In this document: positions 1-6,735 of the stretch, in pieces
Layout: the number at the start of each line of letters is the position of its first letter
How positions within the stretch are numbered: position 1 is the stretch's first letter
DNA from: a virus
Virus record (IMG/VR): IMGVR_UViG_3300027509_000001
Span: 64,001-128,000 of that record
Reading direction: 5' to 3' (one strand)
DNA: 64,000 bases
Translations under genes and position numbers: made by a program
The notes under the pieces: generated by a model
Databases searched by the model: none
What the model saw: only the letters and a program-made list of their open reading frames with translations
What the model was told of the DNA's origin: nothing

Positions 1-811
1 GTACCGGTTTATATAATTTTTCAGTGAATGCTTTTACATCTAACCTGTGAGGTTCGTATAAATTATTCCAATGCATGCCTACATATCTATGAGCACATCC
101 CATACATTTTCCACATGGTAGTTTAGTGTAATCAGTAATATAATGACAACTGACGGTAGAATGAAGCTCGTTAAGTGGATATTCTTGCGATATATACCAA
201 TGTATAATCTCTCCTTTAGTTAACTCTTTAAACGGGCTCGTAATACGAATTCTCTTATCAGTTAAATTAGACAAATGTTTGCTTCCTTCACTAAAAAATA
301 ATTCAGATTTGTCGCCCCATAATTCTTTTACTTCTCCACCTATTGCAGCCATCCAAATTTCTCCTCGATCTGTTATATATTGAGATGCAATAATACTAAG
401 GATCCAGTTCCTACCGGGAAATATTTCTCCCCATTTTTCTTCTCCTGCCTGTTGCTTACTTTTTAAGTAAGAATAATCTTCAAAAATTACTGGAGTTTCA
501 AACTTAAGGTTGTTAATTGCTTCCTTTTCTACCGATGCATATGGATATCCATAATCAATATAAATAGCTTTAACGTTATCAAATTTTGTTAGAGCATATT
601 TATACGCGATATAGCTATCTATGCCTCCAGACATTAGTACTACAACTTCATAATCTTTTTTCGGTAAAAATATTGGTGCTTCTGGATGATTATAAGAATA
701 ATATATTAGATCATTTAATTCGGGAAACGAAGAATCTGACATTTCTCCTTTGTAATAAGATGCTTGAATGTCCAAGGCGTCAAATAATACTTTTCTTGTT
801 TTAGAATTCAT
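1..811 (-). CDS. queC: QueC-like 7-cyano-7-deazaguanine (preQ0) synthase, 3' end cut by window edge
   Basis: QueC converts 7-carboxy-7-deazaguanine to preQ0 using ATP and ammonia. The frame opens with ATG at 811 and runs off the left edge with about 270 codons visible, so it is nearly complete. The PP-loop motif SGGIDS lies near residues 58-64. Near residues 231-240 is the cysteine cluster CGKCMGC, the zinc site expected near the C terminus of QueC. The start overlaps the end of the HAD-like gene by 11 bp, so the two are probably co-transcribed. FolE and QueE of the same pathway lie within 9 kb on the same strand. The gene could feed queuosine in tRNA, but in a phage preQ0-type modification of DNA is more likely (inference). 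Confidence 0.88.
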   Translation of the reverse strand, partial: MNSKTRKVLFDALDIQASYYKGEMSDSSFPELNDLIYYSYNHPEAPIFLPKKDYEVVVLMSGGIDSYIAYKYALTKFDNVKAIYIDYGYPYASVEKEAINNLKFETPVIFEDYSYLKSKQQAGEEKWGEIFPGRNWILSIIASQYITDRGEIWMAAIGGEVKELWGDKSELFFSEGSKHLSNLTDKRIRITSPFKELTKGEIIHWYISQEYPLNELHSTVSCHYITDYTKLPCGKCMGCAHRYVGMHWNNLYEPHRLDVKAFTEKLYKPV

Positions 812-1178
812 GTCGTACGTTTTCTTTTTCAGTTAATTCGTGATTAATATGGACAACTTCTACCCACGGACACGCTTTGTTGATTTCTAATATTTGAATT
901 GGGTCATCTTCAAAAAATCTTTTGACTTCTATTCCCATCCCAAATAGAGTTTTTATAGTTCTAGCCTTATGCTCTCCGGACGATTTTCTCGTTTTTTTAA
1001 AAAATGGTCGTGAATTAAAGAAGATTTGGTTATGTATTCCTCTTGACTCTAAATATTTTAATGTTTCTGGCATTTCTTCATATGATCTGCCTGTAATAAT
1101 TACCGCATTGTTAGGAGGATTTATCCCGACGGTAATTACACCGTCGCAATCATATCCATGAATTATCCTTCGCTCCAT
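801..1178 (-). CDS. HAD-like hydrolase/phosphatase
   Basis: A 125-residue protein with the motifs of the haloacid dehalogenase superfamily. Motif I is YDCDGV near residues 8-13 (nucleophile Asp plus the general acid/base Asp two residues on). Motif II is VIITGRS around residues 26-32, a Lys-rich stretch follows in the middle, and motif IV is FFEDDP near residue 88. Its ATG overlaps the stop codon of the inositol-phosphate synthase gene (TAATG), so translation of the two is probably coupled. The protein could therefore act on an inositol phosphate, but nucleotide or polynucleotide 3'-phosphatase roles are equally typical of small phage HAD proteins. The substrate cannot be read from sequence. 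Confidence 0.7.
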   Translation of the reverse strand: MERRIIHGYDCDGVITVGINPPNNAVIITGRSYEEMPETLKYLESRGIHNQIFFNSRPFFKKTRKSSGEHKARTIKTLFGMGIEVKRFFEDDPIQILEINKACPWVEVVHINHELTEKENVRHEF

Positions 1179-2302
1179 TAATTTATTTTTTGTTCTACTG
1201 TAATATCTGTTAACTGCCTATTAGCTAAGGATTCGCATTCAGATTTTGCATCCATTGAAGACATTTGCAATGGCGGAGTTTTCTGCGTCCATGCTGACGG
1301 TCCTCTTAAGGATCCAACTATACCCATCTCTTGAGCAGTTTTCAAATATCTAATTGCATCAATAACCACTCCTGCCGAATTTGGAGAATCTTGTACACTT
1401 AATTTAGCGTCTAGAGTTACTGGCGCACCTCCGAATCCTTCCATTTCAATTCTAAAATTAGCAATTTTATTATCTTTATAATATGCAATGTAATCACTTG
1501 GTCCAGCGAATAAAAATGCTTCGTCTTTAATGTCGTGAATATCGTTCTGCGATCTAATTACATTTTCTTTACTAATCTTCTTTGATTGCAATCTGTCATT
1601 GTCAGTCATATTTAAGAAATCTGTGTTTCCACCAAAATTCTGTTGAATATGACAATTAACTTTATGGCCTCTCGAAAATGCTAATTCTTGCAGTACCTGT
1701 GATAAGATACTTGCTCCAAACTGAGATTTCATATCGTCACCAATAAGTGGTATACCAGCTTCAATAAACCGCTTTTCCCAAACTGGATTAGATGCAATAA
1801 ATACTGGTATACAGTTTAAGAACGGTATCTTCAATTCAATACATAATTCTGCATAGAATTCGGTTGCCTTTTGCGAACCTACTGGTAAATAATTAATTAA
1901 CATGTCTGGTTGGGCTTTTCTTATTGCCTCTTTTACTGCAATAGATAAGGCTGGATGATCTTCAGCTGCCCTAAATGCTTCATCTTCTGGATAATTTGCC
2001 ATTACGTCAGTTATACCATCCAATCTAGGACCTTGCACTACTTTAAAATCCCATGGTAAGTCTTTTTGAAATACCATTGTACAATTAGGCTTGGCCCAAA
2101 TTGCTTCATTTACTGGCTTATTAACTTTTCTCGAATCAACATCAATTGCTAATACTGGCTCTATGTCTGTCATTGTGTAACCACCTATATCTGGTGACAT
2201 GATACCTTCTGGTGAAGGATTGTGTTTGTAGTATTCAATGCCTTGCAATAATGACGATGCACAATTACCTAAGCCAATGATACCAATTCTAATTTTTTTC
2301 AT
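1178..2302 (-). CDS. ino1: myo-inositol-1-phosphate synthase-like protein
   Basis: This enzyme makes inositol-3-phosphate from glucose-6-phosphate in an NAD-dependent isomerisation. The 374-residue length fits the short bacterial/archaeal form. The N terminus carries the Rossmann motif IGLGNCASSLLQG (residues about 9-21). Downstream are segments typical of the family: INYLPVGSQKATEFYA around residue 136, GDDMKSQFGASIL around residue 190, QNFGGNTDFLNM around residue 222, and SPNSAGVVIDA around residue 308. The core looks intact. There is no clear Shine-Dalgarno sequence before ATG 2302. The HAD-like gene follows with a 1-nt overlap. An inositol synthase is unusual in a phage; it may feed inositol lipids of the host or a modification pathway (inference). 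Confidence 0.85.
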   Translation of the reverse strand: MKKIRIGIIGLGNCASSLLQGIEYYKHNPSPEGIMSPDIGGYTMTDIEPVLAIDVDSRKVNKPVNEAIWAKPNCTMVFQKDLPWDFKVVQGPRLDGITDVMANYPEDEAFRAAEDHPALSIAVKEAIRKAQPDMLINYLPVGSQKATEFYAELCIELKIPFLNCIPVFIASNPVWEKRFIEAGIPLIGDDMKSQFGASILSQVLQELAFSRGHKVNCHIQQNFGGNTDFLNMTDNDRLQSKKISKENVIRSQNDIHDIKDEAFLFAGPSDYIAYYKDNKIANFRIEMEGFGGAPVTLDAKLSVQDSPNSAGVVIDAIRYLKTAQEMGIVGSLRGPSAWTQKTPPLQMSSMDAKSECESLANRQLTDITVEQKIN

Positions 2303-2363
2303 AAAATTCTTAAATTTATTGATGGTCGGGTATTTTTACGTATAGCCGTTAATACGATTTAAT

Positions 2364-2993
2364 TTATTTCAAATTGTTTATGCAATTAAAAAATTCGTTT
2401 CTAGTGTCAATATTCTCCTTGAATCCCCCAGACAATTTAGATGTCATCATTGTGGAGTTATGCTTTATGCCTCTCACACATGCACACAAATGGTTGGCGG
2501 ATATTTTTACTGCTACTCCACCATTCCCTTCGCAAATATCGTTTATATAATTGTGTATTTGCATCGTAAGATTTTCTTGGACTTGTGGCCTTCGAGCGAA
2601 GTAATCTACAACTCTATTTAATTTAGATAATCCAATTACCTTTTTTCCTGGTAAATACGCAACATGAGCATGTCCTAAAAAAGAGAGGTGATGGTGAGAA
2701 CAGAAAGAGTGTACTGTGATTTTTCCTTGAAAGACCATGCCGTCGTAGCCATCTAGATTATCAAATGCTGTAATTTTTGGGGGTTCGTTATAACACCCCT
2801 TTGCCAAATCGTTAACAAATGATTTTGCTACCCTTCTTGGTGTATCTGATGAATTTGGGTCGTCTCGCCAATTAATTTTCAAAGCATCCATAAAACCTTC
2901 ATAGGCTTTTGCTGCTTCTTTTATCATTTTGGCTTGATCATCTTTAGAAAGGATTATATTGGAATTAGCGTATTCTAATAGTTTATTAGACAT
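2364..2993 (-). CDS. folE: GTP cyclohydrolase I
   Basis: FolE converts GTP to dihydroneopterin triphosphate, the first step of folate and of 7-deazaguanine (queuosine/preQ0) synthesis. The zinc site is visible: Cys followed by HHH in FCSHHHLSFLGHAHVAYLP (from about residue 96) and the second Cys in HLCACVRGIKH (about residue 170). The substrate loop GLSKLNRVVDYFARRPQVQE is intact. ATG 2993 is preferred: the frame extends to 3044 upstream, but that extension is AT-rich and non-conserved, and a promoter-like element lies at 3016-3036. Product 209 residues, normal for the family. It probably serves the QueE/QueC pathway in this cluster. Confidence 0.93.
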   Translation of the reverse strand: MSNKLLEYANSNIILSKDDQAKMIKEAAKAYEGFMDALKINWRDDPNSSDTPRRVAKSFVNDLAKGCYNEPPKITAFDNLDGYDGMVFQGKITVHSFCSHHHLSFLGHAHVAYLPGKKVIGLSKLNRVVDYFARRPQVQENLTMQIHNYINDICEGNGGVAVKISANHLCACVRGIKHNSTMMTSKLSGGFKENIDTRNEFFNCINNLK

Positions 2994-3015
2994 ATAGTTA
3001 TTTTTGTTGATTATA

Positions 3016-3036
3016 AATATAATAAAAATATTTGAC
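3016..3036 (-). promoter_or_regulatory. promoter-like element upstream of folE
   Basis: On the minus strand GTCAA is followed after exactly 10 nt by TATATT. The same arrangement with GTGAA occurs upstream of the 9781-10080 gene and of the gp32-like gene. It sits 23-43 nt before the folE ATG, in a short intergenic gap. Confidence 0.4.
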
Positions 3037-3047
3037 AATACCAAATA

Positions 3048-3521
3048 TTACACATTATTTAATTCAGATAATTTCATGTTTTCAATAAATTCAGATATGT
3101 TAGGTATTACTTCTCTTCCATATCTATAATAGCCTTGCCCAGGTTGCCCCTTTAATCGTGTTGTTAGCCTACTTTCTATTCTAGCTCTAATTAGTTCACT
3201 GTCTGCATTAGATGGGCTCCAATCATTTAAATAAGACTGTGGGGCTGCTTCTAATACATCATCTAGAGATGTACCAGGATTAAATCCACGTCTAGTCATT
3301 TCTGTATTAACTTCTTTCAATCTTTTGCTTAAATAGATTAATTTATTTTTAAAGAAAGTCATGTGTCCTTTGCCAGTAGGGAAAACTTTAGGTATATCAC
3401 TTTTAATTTGCCAGTTATGTTGTTTTAACTGCCCGGTAATCATTGTTATTTCAACAGATTCTGCAATAAGATGCTGATCAGCTAAAAATTGGGGATGTAT
3501 TCCTACGTTTACGCGAGCCAT
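3048..3521 (-). CDS. denV: pyrimidine-dimer DNA glycosylase/AP lyase (T4 endonuclease V, DenV)
   Basis: This repair enzyme flips and cuts at UV-induced cyclobutane pyrimidine dimers. The 157-residue protein aligns with T4 endonuclease V along most of its length: MARVN, LADQHLIAE, GKGHMTFFKNKL, RGFNPG and GYYRYGREVI correspond to conserved T4 blocks. The catalytic Glu (T4 Glu23) matches Glu24 here, and Arg3 is kept. The T4 N-terminal nucleophile is the amino group of Thr2; here residue 2 is Ala, which still leaves a free alpha-amine after Met removal. The gene follows a 58-residue basic ORF by 2 nt and precedes folE. Confidence 0.93.
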   Translation of the reverse strand: MARVNVGIHPQFLADQHLIAESVEITMITGQLKQHNWQIKSDIPKVFPTGKGHMTFFKNKLIYLSKRLKEVNTEMTRRGFNPGTSLDDVLEAAPQSYLNDWSPSNADSELIRARIESRLTTRLKGQPGQGYYRYGREVIPNISEFIENMKLSELNNV

Positions 3522-3523
3522 AA

Positions 3524-3700
3524 TTAAATTTTGTCTAGATTATAATTTTTAAGTAAAGCTCTTCGTTTCTTCCCGTAAAATTTCTTAAAAAATCTTTTGC
3601 TTTTCCCAATAAAATTTTTATCAGTACTAAAGGAACCAGACATTTTGTCTGCTCTGCTAGTAGAACTTTCACTATGATGATTATTTAAATGCTTTGCCAT
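3524..3700 (-). CDS. small basic hypothetical protein (58 residues)
   Basis: A short frame from ATG 3700 to TAA at 3524-3526, ending 2 nt before the denV start codon, so it is spaced like a real operon member. The predicted protein is strongly basic in its second half (GKSKRFFKKFYGKKRRALLKN) and Ser/His-rich in the first, suggesting nucleic-acid binding. No family is recognised. Confidence 0.5.
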   Translation of the reverse strand: MAKHLNNHHSESSTSRADKMSGSFSTDKNFIGKSKRFFKKFYGKKRRALLKNYNLDKI

Positions 3701-3750
3701 TTTGCTAATTTATATCCGTAATATAAAAGAAAGTTTTCTCTTTTCAAAAT

Positions 3751-4191
3751 TTAGAGTATAAAATTAATCATATTTTTAACAAATCGTCTCCACACTTTCT
3801 TATCTTCTCGAGTTTCTCCATATTCATAAAAACTTTCAAAATATATTAAAAATGAATCCGATTCATATGGAGATGGATGAATATTATTATTATTTAAATT
3901 TCGCAATTTGTTGATAATTGCCGCATCAGTATATCCTATGTTTCTGAACTCGGCAACTGCCTCTGATGCAAACGCCTGTATTTCCATTTTATCAATTAAA
4001 TATCCTCTTTCACTATTATGTTTCCACTTAGCTTTATTCAATATAGATGTTGCACCATATCGACCAACCTTTGCTCTTAATTTTGCGAATTGTATTACAT
4101 GCACCATTTCATGGTTTAGTAGCTTTTTAATGACATTGAGAAATGTATTATAAATTTCTTCATCTACTGCAATTTCATAGAAATAATCCAA
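3751..4191 (-). CDS. HExxH metallopeptidase-like protein, probably truncated at its 5' end
   Basis: The frame holds a zinc-protease-like motif, NHEMVHVIQFA, near residues 26-36, with a possible third ligand in MEIQAFASE about 40 residues later. The only start at this position is TTG 4191, without a Shine-Dalgarno sequence. The same frame is open upstream to a TAG at 4255-4257 and encodes natural-looking protein (GISSAST...SISFHYLDYFYE) that overlaps the end of the sirtuin fragment in another frame. This suggests the original N terminus was lost by deletion and the remainder was joined to a sirtuin gene. It may be non-functional, or made from TTG. Function unproven. Confidence 0.5.
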   Translation of the reverse strand: MDYFYEIAVDEEIYNTFLNVIKKLLNHEMVHVIQFAKLRAKVGRYGATSILNKAKWKHNSERGYLIDKMEIQAFASEAVAEFRNIGYTDAAIINKLRNLNNNNIHPSPYESDSFLIYFESFYEYGETREDKKVWRRFVKNMINFIL

Positions 4192-4213
4192 ATAATGAAA
4201 ACTAATAGATCCA

Positions 4214-4360
4214 TCAATTGATGTTGACGCTGACGAGATGCCTACTTGTTGTTGCTACATCTTCAATCTTTACGTTATTCCAAGTCCCGCTGGACCCTCG
4301 AAATGTTTCAATGCCAGATTCCTTTGATGTTCCAGCACCTGATAAAACTACTATTTTCAT
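4214..4360 (-). pseudogene. truncated sirtuin (Sir2-family) N terminus
   Basis: From ATG 4360 the product begins [20 protein letters not shown] and continues RGSSGTW...IEDVATT. This matches the NAD-binding start of Sir2 deacylases (GAGxSxxSGIxxFRG). After VATT the similarity stops and the frame ends after 48 residues, whereas complete bacterial sirtuins are about 230 residues. The NAD-binding core, catalytic His and zinc module are missing. ATG 4360 lies 2 nt after the upstream gene, normal operon spacing, so the start was once real. The breakpoint is near 4245-4255, where the metallopeptidase-like frame takes over. Read as a deletion or recombination scar. Confidence 0.7.
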
Positions 4361-4362
4361 GA

Positions 4363-4689
4363 TTATGTATTTTTGGTAAAATTTGAAATAATTTCTTGGC
4401 ATGCATCTTTAAATGCATTTTTATTGAAAGGATTTCCCATTTCCCCCAAATATTTCCTAGGGGATAATTTCCGAAAATTCATACAGTTCTTCCTAAAATT
4501 TTTAGTTCTTAAATTTAAACCAAATAACCTAACATGATCTGGTTTATTTTTATTCTCTTCTAGGGAATTCATATGCCCTTCAACAAAATGATTATGTGCA
4601 GACAATGCTAAGAGTGCTAAATAACATTCTTCATGAGTTGGTATTATACCATCTTTAGCATCAACTATTATATCAATATATCTTCTCAT
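4363..4689 (-). CDS. hypothetical protein
   Basis: A 108-residue protein of unknown family. The N terminus ([14 protein letters not shown]) is followed by a His/Glu-bearing helical segment ([18 protein letters not shown]) and a basic C-terminal half. It ends 2 nt before the sirtuin fragment and starts 3 nt after the SLOG gene, so it belongs to the same operon. No catalytic signature is seen. Confidence 0.6.
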   Translation of the reverse strand: MRRYIDIIVDAKDGIIPTHEECYLALLALSAHNHFVEGHMNSLEENKNKPDHVRLFGLNLRTKNFRKNCMNFRKLSPRKYLGEMGNPFNKNAFKDACQEIISNFTKNT

Positions 4690-4692
4690 AAC

Positions 4693-5115
4693 TTAAAAGT
4701 TTGTTTCTATTCTACCTGAAGGGTATATAATTATCAATTTTTTAGATTGTTTTTTTGCCTTTCTTAATGTCGCCCAAGTCCCACTTCTTAATAATTCAGA
4801 TTCTGTATTTGGTAATCCAATTAATATTTCACATTCGTCGATAATGTCTTGGTTTCTAACCATAAAAGGTTTGGCGTCATATTCAATATCAACTTTAAAA
4901 GAATTTGCTTGATTTGTAGAACCTGGTCTCCCTATTGTCTTATAACCCAAATCTCTAGCCATATTATTTGCCGTTTCATCTGCGCCACTACACATACCAG
5001 TTACCAACCATTTAAAATCTTCAGTTTCATAAAAATTAATTAACAATTCTTTTAACTCTTTTACCTGTTTTATTGTTAAAGATTTTCGCGTACCAGTTAT
5101 TCCTAATGTTTTCAT
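4693..5115 (-). CDS. SLOG-superfamily nucleotide-binding protein (YpsA/DprA-like fold)
   Basis: A 140-residue protein with the arrangement of single-domain SLOG proteins: N-terminal GITGTRKSLT, then VTGMCSGADETANNMARD around residues 38-55, GRPGST, VRNQDIIDECEILIGLP around residue 87, and SGTWATLRKAKK with an IIIYPSG strand near the end. SLOG domains bind nucleotides or NAD/ADP-ribose derivatives and are common in phage-host conflict systems and base-processing enzymes. The neighbouring sirtuin remnant also concerns NAD, but a shared pathway is only an inference. A TTTG/TATATTTG pair upstream of ATG 5115 resembles a flavobacterial promoter. Confidence 0.7.
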   Translation of the reverse strand: MKTLGITGTRKSLTIKQVKELKELLINFYETEDFKWLVTGMCSGADETANNMARDLGYKTIGRPGSTNQANSFKVDIEYDAKPFMVRNQDIIDECEILIGLPNTESELLRSGTWATLRKAKKQSKKLIIIYPSGRIETNF

Positions 5116-5165
5116 AAAGTGTATTTAATTACAAATATAACATTTTAAATTAGAAAAAGCAAATT

Positions 5166-5396
5166 TTAAATAACAATATCATAAGTTTCTAATATTTGGC
5201 CTGCTGTTAATATTTTATGATGAGTAAAATGAGGGTCTTCATATATAACATGATACTCTTCTGGACTAATTGAATGCCCTGTCGACCTTATCATTATAAT
5301 AAATGAATTGTCTTCTGGAGAAAAATAATCAAATTTAATTTGATTTCTTTTTGTTAATTGCGGTCTATACAATCTTTGCGAAATTTCATCTGTCAT
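5166..5396 (-). CDS. hypothetical protein
   Basis: A 76-residue acidic/neutral protein (MTDEISQRLYRPQLTKRNQ at the start). It has no recognised motif, no signal peptide and no membrane segment. It starts 3 nt downstream of the HNH gene stop, so it is co-transcribed with it. Confidence 0.55.
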   Translation of the reverse strand: MTDEISQRLYRPQLTKRNQIKFDYFSPEDNSFIIMIRSTGHSISPEEYHVIYEDPHFTHHKILTAGQILETYDIVI

Positions 5397-5399
5397 TAT

Positions 5400-5687
5400 C
5401 TATCTATTATAATATTGCCACATAACACAATTGCATCTGGCATGAACTGCTCCTTCTGTTAATCCAGTAGAGTGATCATGCTGCAAATGAATTGGGTATT
5501 TAAGCATATTTGGTGGAAAAAGATTTAAATTAATTTCTGTACTTTGAATGTTAATTGGTGGTGGTAATTTTAATGATTCTTTACACCAAAAGCAATTACC
5601 ATCTTGTAATTTAATGTATTCTTCTCTAACTCGTATTTTTTGCAATCGAGTTAATTTATTATATATTGCTGGAAGTGTTACAGACAT
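5400..5687 (-). CDS. HNH endonuclease, recombination endonuclease VII-like
   Basis: A 95-residue protein with the endonuclease VII type of HNH/zinc site. CFWCK (near residues 32-36) gives the first Cys pair. LQHDHSTGLTEGAVHARCNC (residues about 68-87) holds the His-Asp-His catalytic core, a conserved Asn-equivalent position and the closing Cys. T4 endonuclease VII resolves branched DNA before packaging; this shorter version could do the same or act as a general HNH nuclease. Its start overlaps the end of the next upstream gene by 10 bp. Confidence 0.75.
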   Translation of the reverse strand: MSVTLPAIYNKLTRLQKIRVREEYIKLQDGNCFWCKESLKLPPPINIQSTEINLNLFPPNMLKYPIHLQHDHSTGLTEGAVHARCNCVMWQYYNR

Positions 5688-5944
5688 AATCTTAATGATT
5701 CTATATATTTCGGAGTATTAAATTTCTTTTTTAGCTTAAAATTATTTTCTACCAATTCGACGTAAGTATTACCAGTTACCAATTCACTTTCTGGATTTGG
5801 TATTTCCGCAAAATAAGTAAGTGCTAAAAATGTATCTTGGAATTGGATTTCCCGTATAACTTTAATACTATTACCATCAAATTTATTTATATATAAAATT
5901 CCCCTAGTTTCAGTATTAATTGTTTCCCCCAATAACGTTTTCAT
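5678..5944 (-). CDS. hypothetical protein
   Basis: An 88-residue protein of mixed composition with predicted beta-strands (GILYINKFDGNSIKVIREI). It overlaps the HNH gene start by 10 bp and follows the lipoprotein gene by 4 nt. No known family is recognised. Confidence 0.55.
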   Translation of the reverse strand: MKTLLGETINTETRGILYINKFDGNSIKVIREIQFQDTFLALTYFAEIPNPESELVTGNTYVELVENNFKLKKKFNTPKYIESLRLCL

Positions 5945-5948
5945 TCCT

Positions 5949-6431
5949 TTATTTTTTGTTTATAAATAACGTGTCTCCAAATTCAAATATAAATTGATCT
6001 GTTGCTTTGATTTCGATTGCAAAGGCAAATACTCTAGAATTAATATACTTGTCACATACTCCATTATTATTGAATACGCCTTTATATGTTTCTCTTCCTT
6101 GCAAAAAATGATAAGTATTAATACTATCCATTTCAATTGAATCCATTACGTAAAATGCGTTTCCTATTTCTGGTTCAATTCCTAATGTCAATGTATCTGT
6201 TACTGTCAGAGAATCACAATCATATAAAAATTTTAAATTGCAATTCTTTACTCCGTTGTCTGCATAAAAATACCAACAAACATCATTTTCCATTGGTGCA
6301 AAGTCATCGTATACCCAATAATAAGTAGACAAGGCTTCTGTTTGAGTAGGTGGTGCCACTCTAGCTTGTGGTGTATCATTAGTGCATGAATTCAATACAA
6401 ATGCTAATAATATTATAATAAAATATCTCAT
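5949..6431 (-). CDS. predicted lipoprotein
   Basis: Starting from ATG 6431 (the frame reaches 6479, but this ATG begins the signal sequence), the protein opens with MRYFIIILLAFVLNSC, a short signal peptide ending in a lipobox Cys at residue 16. A Thr/Pro linker follows, then a beta-rich domain with YYWVYDDFAPMENDVCW. Product 160 residues, presumably anchored in a host membrane. Phage lipoproteins often block superinfection, but nothing in the sequence proves that here. Confidence 0.65.
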   Translation of the reverse strand: MRYFIIILLAFVLNSCTNDTPQARVAPPTQTEALSTYYWVYDDFAPMENDVCWYFYADNGVKNCNLKFLYDCDSLTVTDTLTLGIEPEIGNAFYVMDSIEMDSINTYHFLQGRETYKGVFNNNGVCDKYINSRVFAFAIEIKATDQFIFEFGDTLFINKK

Positions 6432-6488
6432 AATTAAAACCCTTTTATTTATAAGTATCAAATTATTGCCAAAGTTCACCGTAATGAT

Positions 6489-6722
6489 TTACGACTGAGT
6501 CTTCTCTTCTGAAGTAATTGGTCTCCAGGCACCAAAATCAAATGTAGAAAAATCAAATTGATCTTTTTTTATATCAATATAATCTTCACTAATAACTTCG
6601 CCAGCAATCTCTAACCGAATTACAGAATGAGATCCATTAAAACCATATCCCTCTTCACTAACTGTTAAAGTCATATTTTCTTTTAACCATTTTTTAATTT
6701 CAATTATCTCTGGCTTATCCAT
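6489..6722 (-). CDS. hypothetical protein
   Basis: A 77-residue protein (MDKPEIIEIKKWLKENMT...) with a helical start and a beta-rich middle containing NGSHSVIRLEIAGEVISEDY. It resembles small phage proteins of unknown role and lies between queE and the lipoprotein gene in the same direction. Confidence 0.55.
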   Translation of the reverse strand: MDKPEIIEIKKWLKENMTLTVSEEGYGFNGSHSVIRLEIAGEVISEDYIDIKKDQFDFSTFDFGAWRPITSEEKTQS

Positions 6723-6735
6723 ACTGTTTTTTTAA

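Noticed and set aside
922-1161. Plus-strand frame opposite the HAD-like gene.
   Set aside because: The minus-strand frame has clear HAD motifs and operon spacing; the plus frame has neither.
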